NCBI RefSeq assembly: GCF_008000815.1
Contig: NZ_CP042806.1
Coordinates: 1,860,001-1,924,000, forward strand
Direction: 5' to 3'
Source of the DNA: Terriglobus albidus
Lineage (GTDB): Bacteria; Acidobacteriota; Terriglobia; Terriglobales; Acidobacteriaceae
DNA: 64,000 nucleotides
Shown: one piece after another, positions 34,970-43,800 of the stretch
How the letters are laid out: each line of letters starts with the position of its first letter
Position numbering within the stretch: position 1 is the first letter of the stretch
The notes under the pieces: generated by a model
The model's input: the letters and a program-made list of their open reading frames with translations, nothing else
What the model was told of the DNA's origin: nothing
Database searches by the model: none
Position numbers and translations under genes: made by a program

Positions 34970-36370
34970 TCAGCGGGTTGGGAGAAGAAGGACCGTACCC
35001 GCAGATTTGTCGTGCGCCATGCGAACGATATGCGGTGTCACCATCAGGATGATCTCCATGACGTCATGCTCGGCATTCCGATGGGGTTCGGCATTGAGCG
35101 GCAAACCTGTCAATGCGGCTGAGGCTTGTTTCTCAAGCAGGCTAACCAGCAGGGCGCTCTGCCCGGAATGCAGCACAGCTTCACCGGTGTACTGCCGGTT
35201 CGAGAGTATCGGCAGATCTCCGATGCCCGTTCCGGTGAGAGCCGCGACGGTGAGATCCAGATTCAGTGCGATGTGTTCCGATTGGTTGATGCGAGGGGTG
35301 ACCTTGAGAGTGATGCCCAGGTCCTGGTATTGGAACTGTGGAACGGTCGAGCCAGAAGAGGAGGAGCCGACGTTGGAGGTCTTTGAGATGAGGATGGGAT
35401 ATCGCGATCCAATGCGGATGGTTCCTTGCTCCTGATCCAGAAGGCGAAGCTGTATCTGTTTAAGAGAGCGGGCCTCCGATGAGTTGAGGGCCAGGTCCGC
35501 CGCGACGTCGCCGATATTGAGGCCCAACTCCGTCAGACCGCCTCCAAAGACAACGAAAGGGCTGTTAAAGACACTGTCTTTTACCGCGCCCGAGGCGATG
35601 AGGATCGCAATGATCTTTTCGTAGTCGGTTGCGTCGGCCAGGCCACTGGCGACGATCTGTTTAACGGCATCGGCGTTCGCAGAGAGAATCTGGCTGATCT
35701 CCGTAGCGACGTGGAAGAGATTGGTCGATCCCGGCAGGGTCAGGCCGATGTTTCGGGTTTTGCTCTTGTCGAGCTCATAGAGTTCAACATCCAACAGAAT
35801 TACGCTGCGTCCGTTCAGCAGCTCATGAAGAAGAGCATCCAGTGGAAGCAGCTCCCGTTGTGGGGCGCGAATTGTAATACTGTTGGCGTTTGTCTCGAGC
35901 GCATAGGAGCCGGTCTCCAGGATGGACCGCATCAGACCTGCAATGTCATTCATCTCTGCAGCAGACATGCCGAGCAGGCGGATTGTCCCCATCTGCAGAT
36001 ACTCATACCGTTTGTGGTTTTCTACGGTGTCTTCATAGAAATGAGCCTGCGTTGTCTCCCAGGGAACGGCAAAGGTTCCGGTGACGAGTTCCAGGGCTTC
36101 GAGTGCCTGTTGCAATGAGGCATCGTCGATCTGCAGCGATACCTGCCGTTGTGGGACGGTGACGTCGATCGACGCCTCCAGATCATATGCGCCAAGCACC
36201 TGGCGAATGAGCGTCTGCGTATCGGTTCGCGTGTGAAATGAGCAGTGTTTCTCCGAAGGTTTAAGTTCGATAGCTGATTTCAGCTCATACGATGGCGCAG
36301 ATGTCTGTGCGCCGCAGGCCACGAGGTAGCTTGCGGTGAAAGCCGAGAGGATTCCTGTCCGTCTGATCAT
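34970..36370 (-). CDS. Secretin-family lipoprotein (type II/III secretion or pilus type)
   Basis: The 466-residue product starts with a lipoprotein-type signal (MIRRTGILSAFTASYLVAC, lipobox LVAC at about 16-19). An STN-like region follows (TQTLIRQVLGAYDLEASIDVTVPQRQVSLQ), then a NolW-like part. The secretin core begins near residue 190 (VILLDVELYELDKSKTRNIGLTLPG) with SRYPIL and the closing IILMVTPHIVR. The barrel gate region appears shortened compared with PilQ or GspD. It follows another secretin-family gene by 15 bases in one operon. Two different adjacent secretins are unusual; this one may be a partner or paralogue in a hetero-oligomeric pore. Confidence 0.78.
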   Translation of the reverse strand: MIRRTGILSAFTASYLVACGAQTSAPSYELKSAIELKPSEKHCSFHTRTDTQTLIRQVLGAYDLEASIDVTVPQRQVSLQIDDASLQQALEALELVTGTFAVPWETTQAHFYEDTVENHKRYEYLQMGTIRLLGMSAAEMNDIAGLMRSILETGSYALETNANSITIRAPQRELLPLDALLHELLNGRSVILLDVELYELDKSKTRNIGLTLPGSTNLFHVATEISQILSANADAVKQIVASGLADATDYEKIIAILIASGAVKDSVFNSPFVVFGGGLTELGLNIGDVAADLALNSSEARSLKQIQLRLLDQEQGTIRIGSRYPILISKTSNVGSSSSGSTVPQFQYQDLGITLKVTPRINQSEHIALNLDLTVAALTGTGIGDLPILSNRQYTGEAVLHSGQSALLVSLLEKQASAALTGLPLNAEPHRNAEHDVMEIILMVTPHIVRMAHDKSAGTVLLLPTR

Positions 36371-36385
36371 GTGTGCAAAGCCGCG

Positions 36386-38104
36386 TCATTCTTCTGAGTG
36401 CGATTTCCGCAGCTGGATCGACTCGCCCGTCCCGATATCCACCTGCTTCAGACTTGCCGGATTGACCTGCATGGTACGGACGAGGTGCGGTGTGATGAGA
36501 AAGACGATCTCGTCATGTTCCAGCGTCTGTTTCTGGGTGCTGAAGAGATATTTGATGAGAGGAACCTCACCCAGGCCGGGTGTCCCGCTGACATCCTTGT
36601 TGTTCTGGTCTTCAAGAAGACCTCCTATCAGGTTGCTCTCTCCCTCTTTGAGCCGGATGACCTCGTCGACGGCTTGCTGGCTGATGATCGGCTCGGTGAC
36701 ACCGCTGATGGTGGTCTCACCGGTCTTCGCACTGATCTCCACCTTTACCTTCAGCGTTACATCGCCGTTGTAGTGGATCACCGGCTGCATCTCCATGGTG
36801 ACGCCTACGTCGATATAGGTGAACTGCGTCTGCACGGCAGCAGAGCTCGCCGCCGTAGGAGTGCTGTAAGAACCGGTTGCGACGGGGATCCTTGAGCCGA
36901 TCTTGAGCGTGGACTTCTGACCGTCGGTCGCCCGCAGTCTCGGGTTCTGCAGAATACGGGTCTCACTATCGGTCATCAGAACCTGGGCTGCGGCAGAACC
37001 GACCGTAAGCTGAATGTTCTTTGCATTCAGATGAGCCAGGTCGTTCAGGTTGAATTTGGCATCGGAGTCGGTGCTGGTGCTTTGCAGTGCAGCCGAGATG
37101 CTCTGCGGAAGCTGCAGGCCGAGATTACGTACCTTATCTTTGCTTACTGTCATCACGGCGACGTCGATGACAACCTCGGCATGCGCCCGGTCCAGATCGT
37201 CGATCACCTTTTGGGCCAGGAGAAGCTGATCGGGCGTACCCCGCATGACGATGGCGTTCTGACTGGGGACAAGGAAGGTTCGTACGCTCTGGTCCATCAC
37301 ATTCCGCAAGGCCGTGATGAGTTCATTGGCGTCGCTCTGTTGCGTGGTGTTGGCGAGATAGAAGGTCTGCAGCGCCTGGGTCTCCACGCTGGTTCGTTTC
37401 GCCCGGGTATCGGCCGCAACAAAAATAGTGTTCGGGGTGATCGGCCTCCAGAATGTTCCGGTGAGCGTGCCGATGACCTGCAGTGCATCCGCGAGCGGTA
37501 TCTTCGTGATGTCGACGGCGACCCGTTTGGTGATGAGGTCAGGATCGAACAATACGTTAACTCCCGCGGTCTTGCCGATAGCCTGATAGATCACCTTGGT
37601 GTCTTCGATCATGTGCAGTGTGATGGCATCGTCTGAGAGCGCTTTCAGTTCGACTGGTTTTGCCATGGCCGCAACCTTACGGTTGGTCTCAGGGGATTGC
37701 GGCAGGTCGCTCTTTTCAGTTGGAGAAGGGATGATGCCTGCAAGTCCGGCGATCGCCTGCTGGACAGCTGCATTGGATGGATCGACAGAGGAGGCGCGAA
37801 GGTACTCCGCCAGGGCATCGGTTGTTTTCCCTGCCTGCCTGTATTCGTTGCCCCGCTTCAAATGAGCGGCCGACGATAGCAGCCGTACGCGCTCGCAGGC
37901 AGTGCGGTAGCGAAGATCGGTGGGTGACTTCTGCAGGGCTGTGCGATATGCGAGGAAAGCCTCTTCATACTGCTGCCGGGCCTCTGCAGCCTGTCCTTGC
38001 TTGTAGAGAGAACGCGCCGAAGGTTCTGCCCATCCTGATACGGGCAACAGGCATAGCAAGGTCATGGCCAGAAAGGAAAGAGCACAAGTTCGGTTCAAAG
38101 GCAC
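36386..38104 (-). CDS. Secretin with N-terminal TPR region
   Basis: The product has about 572 residues from GTG 38104, selected because GGGGGTG lies nine bases upstream and a signal peptide starts at once (hydrophobic stretch up to GWAEPSA). TPR-like helices cover about 30-125 (EAFLAYRTALQKSPTDLRYR, ALAEYLRASSVDPSNAAV). An STN domain follows (DAITLHMIEDTKVIYQAIGKTAGVNVLFDPDL), then a NolW domain (FLVPSQNAIVMRGTPDQLL) and a secretin core ending IVFLITPHLVR. The TPR-plus-secretin order is common in acidobacterial and deltaproteobacterial type II-like proteins. No ATPase, pseudopilin or inner-membrane component is encoded nearby. Confidence 0.85.
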   Translation of the reverse strand: MPLNRTCALSFLAMTLLCLLPVSGWAEPSARSLYKQGQAAEARQQYEEAFLAYRTALQKSPTDLRYRTACERVRLLSSAAHLKRGNEYRQAGKTTDALAEYLRASSVDPSNAAVQQAIAGLAGIIPSPTEKSDLPQSPETNRKVAAMAKPVELKALSDDAITLHMIEDTKVIYQAIGKTAGVNVLFDPDLITKRVAVDITKIPLADALQVIGTLTGTFWRPITPNTIFVAADTRAKRTSVETQALQTFYLANTTQQSDANELITALRNVMDQSVRTFLVPSQNAIVMRGTPDQLLLAQKVIDDLDRAHAEVVIDVAVMTVSKDKVRNLGLQLPQSISAALQSTSTDSDAKFNLNDLAHLNAKNIQLTVGSAAAQVLMTDSETRILQNPRLRATDGQKSTLKIGSRIPVATGSYSTPTAASSAAVQTQFTYIDVGVTMEMQPVIHYNGDVTLKVKVEISAKTGETTISGVTEPIISQQAVDEVIRLKEGESNLIGGLLEDQNNKDVSGTPGLGEVPLIKYLFSTQKQTLEHDEIVFLITPHLVRTMQVNPASLKQVDIGTGESIQLRKSHSEE

Positions 38105-38140
38105 AGCAAAACACCCCCACGGGTATTTGTTCGGAAGCAA

Positions 38141-38584
38141 GAAAACTTCCGGAAAATCTCAGATTTTTGTGGAAGGAAGCGTCAGGAATGCAGGCTTATA
38201 AGCAAGGTGAAACGATGTCGCACGGGCGACATAGCGCATTTTCCCTGTTGCTGGGTATCCCATAAGAGGAGTGCAGCGGCGTTTTCATTGCGGAAAACGC
38301 CCATAGATGCGGAAGCCCTACTCTACACCTACAGGGAAAATGCTCTAGCGCCGGCATATCTGCGATGTAATCGGTAGACGCAGCAGGAACGAATGACGTT
38401 AGCAAGAATGAATGCCGGATTGATTCCTGCTGCATGAAGGGGGACGAGCCGTGCATACATCGGAGGATGCCTCGATCAGGCCGCCTGGATCGCGTCAGCA
38501 CTTACTTCATTGCAATGATGACGTCTTCGCCAATTCTTCGAAATACGCTTGCCATTTACGGCGCAGTGGCATGACACTTCAGAT
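38141..38584. other. Intergenic region between divergent secretin and membrane-protein genes
   Basis: A 444-bp gap without a convincing gene. It contains repeat copy D (38236-38343) and must hold promoters for both directions. A partial inverted repeat around GCAGCAGGAA/TTCCTGCTGC (about 38379-38434) is visible. No promoter pair could be set with confidence. Confidence 0.5.
38236..38343 (+). repeat. Dispersed 108-bp inverted-end repeat, copy D
   Basis: Ends GCATTTTCCCTGT and ACAGGGAAAATGC are perfect inverse complements, with the central GGCGTTTTC/GGAAAACGCC palindrome. Unlike copies A, C, E and F it lies in a divergent intergenic region, not at a stop codon. Confidence 0.9.
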
Positions 38585-39112
38585 ATGAATCCATTGTGGT
38601 TCTGTACGACCGCCAGCCTTATCGCGCTGTGTGCCATCTGCCTTGTTACTAAGGTATATAAGGAGCTGCGTTTCTATTCCGGTATGCAGGCCCTGTTCGC
38701 GCTGTTGGCGCTAGTGTTTATCTGGGCCTATTACTCTCCCCGGGTTTCACAAACTTCCTACGAAGAGCTGTTCTGGTGGAAGCAGCACTTTACCCAGGCC
38801 AGTGAGATTGTGCTCTGCGTATATCTACTGAATGAGGAGATTCAACGTCCGTCCCGGCTGAAGAAGCTGCTGGCTTACATGAATGGCGGATATGCGTTGA
38901 TCAAGTATCTGCCTTCGATTGTCAGCGATGTGCCGCAGGAGGTAGAGAAAAGTTTCTTGTATCAAGTGCAGCAATGGACGAACTTTGCTGTCATAATCGG
39001 CTCGGGAATTGCCATCCTATGGCTCTATCCCAAGGAGAAAGTGAATGCCGGAAGAGTTGAAGGAAACGAAAGAGACGGGGTATACGCAGGAGCCGACGGA
39101 GGCAGCGTTTAA
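38585..39112 (+). CDS. Small polytopic membrane protein of unknown function
   Basis: The 175-residue protein has about four hydrophobic segments (SLIALCAICLV, LFALLALVFIWAYY, ASEIVLCVYLL, NFAVIIGSGIAILWLYP). The loops include the WWKQHFTQ motif and a basic stretch EEIQRPSRLKKLL. No family is recognised. Its last 22 residues overlap a separate 48-codon frame (39045-39191) that has its own strong ribosome site. The C-terminal tail after WLYPKEK is therefore likely just overlap sequence. Together they form a two-gene unit closed by the terminator at 39193-39222. Confidence 0.6.
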   Translation: MNPLWFCTTASLIALCAICLVTKVYKELRFYSGMQALFALLALVFIWAYYSPRVSQTSYEELFWWKQHFTQASEIVLCVYLLNEEIQRPSRLKKLLAYMNGGYALIKYLPSIVSDVPQEVEKSFLYQVQQWTNFAVIIGSGIAILWLYPKEKVNAGRVEGNERDGVYAGADGGSV

Positions 39113-39191
39113 CGTAGCTGAAGTGGCCGCGCTGAGCGAAGATGATGGTTCAGACGGTGGCGAGCCCCCGACGAAGCCCAGCAATGGCTGA
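39045..39191 (+). CDS. 48-residue acidic peptide, translationally linked to the membrane protein
   Basis: ATG 39045 has a perfect AAGGAG at 39032-39037, seven bases upstream, and the frame runs 48 codons to TGA 39189-39191. An intrinsic terminator starts two bases later, which is exactly where an operon should end. The peptide begins MPEELKETKETGYTQEP, is rich in Glu/Asp (SEDDGSDGGEPP) and ends PSNG with no membrane helix. It overlaps the upstream gene by 68 bases in another frame. No family is recognised. It could be a small soluble partner of the membrane protein, or a precursor peptide; no maturation gene is adjacent. Confidence 0.6.
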   Translation: MPEELKETKETGYTQEPTEAAFNVAEVAALSEDDGSDGGEPPTKPSNG

Positions 39192-39192
39192 G

Positions 39193-39222
39193 AAAAAGCC
39201 CCTCGCGATGGAGGGGCTTTTT
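39193..39222 (+). terminator. Strong intrinsic terminator
   Basis: A 12-bp perfect stem (AAAAAGCCCCTC at 39193-39204, GAGGGGCTTTTT at 39211-39222) closes a 6-base loop. With A and T runs on the two sides it can work in both directions, and it separates the peptide gene from the convergent regulator. Confidence 0.9.
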
Positions 39223-39262
39223 ACTGTTCTAGAACGACCGAAAGAGATTCTGGTCGTTGTTC

Positions 39263-40585
39263 CTACCAGAAATAAACGTCCACAATTTTGGGAGAGCTGG
39301 TCGTTGTTCCCACCAGATTGGTCTCTAAGACCACTTGCAGATTCTTTTTCTCCCAGCCGGCGGGCGCCCGCGCGGCCACTTCATTCCAGGACGACTCCTG
39401 CGAGACGAATTCTCCCGCGATCTGATTGCCGAAGCTGTGCAGTCCGGCGAGGGACAGGAAGGGTTCATGCGTCACTGGATCAAAGGTCCGGGTCACGATG
39501 GCATAGTCTTTCGCCTGCGGCTCCGGATAAGTGCGAAGCAGGGACCATGACCGTTGCGGGTTGAAGGCGTCCCGGATGCGCGGCGGCCCGCTGTCAGAGT
39601 CGCCGCGGTCGAAGGTAAAACGCAGCCCGGCAACATTCTGTTGGGTCCAGGGATTGGAGAATGAGCCGATCGCAATGATCGGGTGGCCGCGAAGCTCGTC
39701 CATCTTCAGATCGGTACCCTGGCGAACCAGGGGAGTCTTGCCCTTCCGTTCCAACGCAAGCGTAACCGACAGTGTCGCCTGAAGGACCGGTAACGAGACG
39801 TGCCAGTTATGAAAGGTCTGAACGTCCGCCAGTCCAAGATTTATTGACTCGCCCGGTTTCAGCCGGGAGAACTGCTGCATGGCGTTGGGTTGGAACTGAA
39901 GTGTATCGGTGGTCGGCAGACTGACGACCGGCGAGGACGGAGCATCCAGGATGGGCTGCCAGAAACGATCGAAGTTGGTCGTGTGGGGGCGAAGCGCAAG
40001 CGTCATCCATACGGCCACGACGATAAGGGCAACGGCTCCGCTCCCCCAGAAGAGCCTGACGCGTCCCGGCATCGTCGCGTGCTGACCGACCGACTCTTCG
40101 GTTGCTGCGACGTGCGGGTGGTCTTCCTGAAGGGAGACCGGCGGCCGATCGATGGGGCTGGGCAGGGCTGAGTTGGGCTGGGGCGAGGGCTGGCTCTGCG
40201 TCTCCTGAAGCTTCCAATGAAACTCCGGAATATATCCCCCGGCCATCAGGTCGATCCGCACCGGCGTCGCAGATCGCTGACTGGAGTAGTACTGCGCTAG
40301 TCTCCGGCGGACATCGTTCGCCCTTACCCGGACGATGGAATCGGTTGCGGTCTCATAGTCGACCGCCCGGCCAAAGAGCTCTACACCCAGGAACCGTTCG
40401 GTCAGGCTGTCGGCGTCGCCGGCAAGGGCATGCTTGACGACGAACTCAAGAAAATCCCTGCACCGTTTACTGCTCGAAAAACTATCGCTGGTCAAAATTC
40501 TCGCCAGCTCATCTAGAGCCGCGTCTACCTGCTCCCGGGAAGGGGGCGACGCGTGCGCTGACGATTGCGCTAAAGAGGAAGTCAT
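39263..40585 (-). CDS. Membrane-spanning regulator with N-terminal cytoplasmic and C-terminal extracytoplasmic domain
   Basis: The 440-residue protein has a conserved N-terminal module (about residues 18-125) marked by SSSKRCRDFLEFVVKHALAG and VRANDVRRRLAQYY, and ending GGYIPEF. A Pro-rich linker, one helix (179-198) and a periplasmic domain of about 240 residues follow. This layout is frequent in Terriglobia, where the N-terminal module also occurs ahead of TPR or cyclase domains, and it looks like a DNA-binding one-component receptor. No classical HTH could be marked. It is divergent from a TonB receptor and probably senses the nutrient; a 10-bp direct repeat at 40618-40638 lies between them. 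The C-terminal codons stem from a short duplication (39250-39270 and 39297-39317). Confidence 0.6.
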   Translation of the reverse strand: MTSSLAQSSAHASPPSREQVDAALDELARILTSDSFSSSKRCRDFLEFVVKHALAGDADSLTERFLGVELFGRAVDYETATDSIVRVRANDVRRRLAQYYSSQRSATPVRIDLMAGGYIPEFHWKLQETQSQPSPQPNSALPSPIDRPPVSLQEDHPHVAATEESVGQHATMPGRVRLFWGSGAVALIVVAVWMTLALRPHTTNFDRFWQPILDAPSSPVVSLPTTDTLQFQPNAMQQFSRLKPGESINLGLADVQTFHNWHVSLPVLQATLSVTLALERKGKTPLVRQGTDLKMDELRGHPIIAIGSFSNPWTQQNVAGLRFTFDRGDSDSGPPRIRDAFNPQRSWSLLRTYPEPQAKDYAIVTRTFDPVTHEPFLSLAGLHSFGNQIAGEFVSQESSWNEVAARAPAGWEKKNLQVVLETNLVGTTTSSPKIVDVYFW

Positions 40586-40617
40586 TGTCTTCTCGTTGGG
40601 AAACCAAGCATATCACG

Positions 40618-40638
40618 CTCGTAACGTGCTCGTAACGT
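40618..40638. promoter_or_regulatory. Helically phased direct repeat, candidate regulator site
   Basis: CTCGTAACGT occurs twice (40618-40627 and 40629-40638), exactly 11 bases apart, in the gap between the regulator and the divergent receptor. One-turn spacing is typical for tandem protein binding. Confidence 0.45.
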
Positions 40639-40815
40639 TCTTTGTAAAAGCGCGCAAGTTATTGATGAGCTTCATGATGCGGCCATTCTGCACGGCTGAA
40701 CTGTTCCAAACGTTGACACCCCGATTTCAGCAAAAGAGACTCGGCGACGTTCAGGAACAGGGTGCTTGACGAGTAGATGCTCCCTGTCCTTCGGATGCTC
40801 ATTAGGAGGCTTTCA

Positions 40816-43800
40816 GTGAAAGCACGTATAGCAAGTCATCAACGGTGGGGTTGGAATCTGGCAGTCAGGTCGTTCGCAATCGGTATGCTCTGCCTTCTGT
40901 TCGCCGGAGCAATCGGTTCCTTACATGGACAGGTCCTGCAGCGGCTTCTCGGGAGGGTCAGTGACCCCTCAGGCGCTGTTGTTCCCGAGGCGACCGTAAC
41001 TATTACGAATGAAGAGACGGGGGTGGTGACGACGACACAGACCTCCAAAACAGGAGATTGGGTCGCGCCTTATCTCTCTCCCGGACGTTACACAGTCTCG
41101 GCCGCAAGGCCAGGTTTCACCACCGCCATCGAGACCGGAGTCATTCTGAACGTCGGACAACTACGGTCAGTCGATCTTGAATTGAAGATCGGTGCGACGA
41201 CGGAGTCCGTCACCACAACGGCGCACACCCTGGCGCTCGACACGGTCTCGGCCGACAGGCAAGCGGTGATCGAAGGTACAGCGGTCTCTGATCTGCCCTT
41301 CAACGCCAGGAACGTGATGGTCAGCACCATCGCAGTCCCAGGAGTAGGCAGCAAGAACGGCCTTAACAATCAGCTTCCCTATGGCAATATCACCAGCGGC
41401 CTGGTGGTGAACAGCTCGGCGCTGTCGATCAACATGGACGGTGTAAATAACATGTCCACCGGCTTCCAGACGATGTCGTACCTTCCGTTGGTCGATACCG
41501 TCCAGGAGATGGTTGTGGACACCACGCCGTATGACGCCGGTGCGGTAGGCTTTGCGACGGCCGGCAATCTCGACGTCCACTTGAAGAGCGGAACAAATAC
41601 GTTGCACGGAACCGTGTACGAGTACTACAAGAGCACCGGCCTGGATGCGAACAGCTACCAGAACAACTACTTCGGAAGACCGAGGGCGAGTCATAAGAGC
41701 AACCAATACGGTTTTGAGCTCGATGGACCGGTTCGTATCCCTCTCGTCTATAACGGTGTCGATAGAACCTTCTTCACCATCGCGTTTGAGAACTTCCGCA
41801 ACCTGACGCCAAATCCGATCACAACGTCGGTTCCCGGAGTCTTTGGTGGAGCATCATGGTTCACGCCGATCAATGGCTATTACCAGTTCAATGGCCTCGT
41901 CCAGGGAAATGGTGCGGCTATTACGCTCTACGACCCTGCATCTCCGAATGCCGCGGCGCGTAAGTCGTTTCTCAGCGAGGGTGCGCCGAATAGCTATTCC
42001 ATTCCTGTATCGCGGGTGAATACGGCGGCTCTGAATATCCTCAAGTACTATCCGGCTCCGAATGTCGCTGCTCCTGCGGGCTCGGCTCCCTGGCAGAACA
42101 ACTACTACTTCAACGGATCGATTCCCAGCATCTACCGGAACTTCATGATCAAACTCGATCACAATCTCAGTCCGAACGACCGCGTATCGGCCCGCTGGGG
42201 TTGGTGGAATCAGTTCCAGACAAGCAACACAAACGGCTTTGCCGCGAATAGTCCGGCGGTCTATGGCCAGTTCCCGAATGGGCAGAAATTCCAGACCTTC
42301 TTCGCCGACTGGGTACATACCTTCAGTGCGCACGCGGTCTTCAACTTCAAGGCGAGCGTCAATATGGACGAAGCGGAGAACAAGGCATCCATCCCCTTCG
42401 ATACGAGTTCTCTGGGGACTCCGAATGTATCTGCGGGGGTGACGCAACAGAGCCTTCTCGGGTTCTTCCCGCAAGTAGGCCTCAGCGGATTTGCGCAGAT
42501 GGGATCAACGGCAACGTCGATTGCCATCCACAATCAACTCAGCATCCTGCCATCCATCACACTGGTCCACGGTCCGCATGATATCCATATCGGACTGGAC
42601 AACCGTGAGTACCAGATATCCGCGAAGCAGAATGCCGGTGGGTTCACCCTCACCTCGAACCAGCAGTGGACGCAGGCAAGCAATGCGAACACGGCGGATG
42701 CCGCCTCCGGCCTCTCGATTGCGTCGTTTATGTTGGACCACGGATATCTTTCGGCAACCGCTTCTGTCCCCACGGCCCCGAACACGGTCACTGGCGGTCT
42801 GGTTCAGCCGGCGCAGGAGTTCCGCTCGTTCCACTACTGGGGCGTCTTCTTCCAGGACAACTACAAGGTCAAACAGAATCTGACGCTCAATCTGGGATTG
42901 CGCTATGACTTCCCGACACAGGCCGTCGATCGTCACAACCGCTATACCAACACCTTCAACTCGACTGTCGTGAATCCCATCAGTGCGGCGGCGGGAAGCG
43001 TGTACACGGGCGGCCTTACCTTCTCCGGCGTGAATGGAACTCCGCGAACCCAGATCCCGCGAGCATGGTACCTGTTTGAACCGCGCTTCGGCTTCTCGTA
43101 CAGCCTCAACCAGAAAACTGTGATCAAGGGAGGCATTGGAGGCACCTTCAACTGGGCGGCATATACCGGCTCGCAGACCGGATTCAGCGCGACAACGCCG
43201 CTTACTGCCTCTCCGACGACCCTCTACACAACGCCGACGTCAACGCTCGATACTCCATTTCCCGGTGGCTATGTTTCTGCTCCAGGAGCGTCGTTGGGAT
43301 ATCTTGCCGGTCTCGGCTCAAACATCAGTTATTACAGCCCGGACACGCGCTTCGGCGAGACCTGGAACTACTCCCTCGGTATTCAGCGGCAGTTGAGCCG
43401 AGGAGACATCCTTGATGTCAGCTACGAAGGGAAGTCCTTCACCAAGGGACCGACCGGCGACGACATCAACGTTGTGCCTGCGAGCTGGTACGCGCAGTGC
43501 AATGCCGAGATCGGTGGCAATCCCACTCTCTGCACCGCTGCGAATACGGCGAATCCCTTCAAGGGCGTCAATGGGTTTCAGGGAACGAACTTTTACACCG
43601 CGTCCACGGTGCAGAGTGGAGTCTTCAAGCAAGCCTTCCCGCAGTACACGGCGGTCTTCCAAAACGGAGCCCAGAACCATAACGGCCTGTGGCTGAACTC
43701 GTTCCAGGTCTCCGAGACTCATCGCTTTGCCCATAGCCTTACGTCCACCGCGAGCTATGCCTATTCCAGAATCATGGATAACAATGGATGGCTCGACTAC

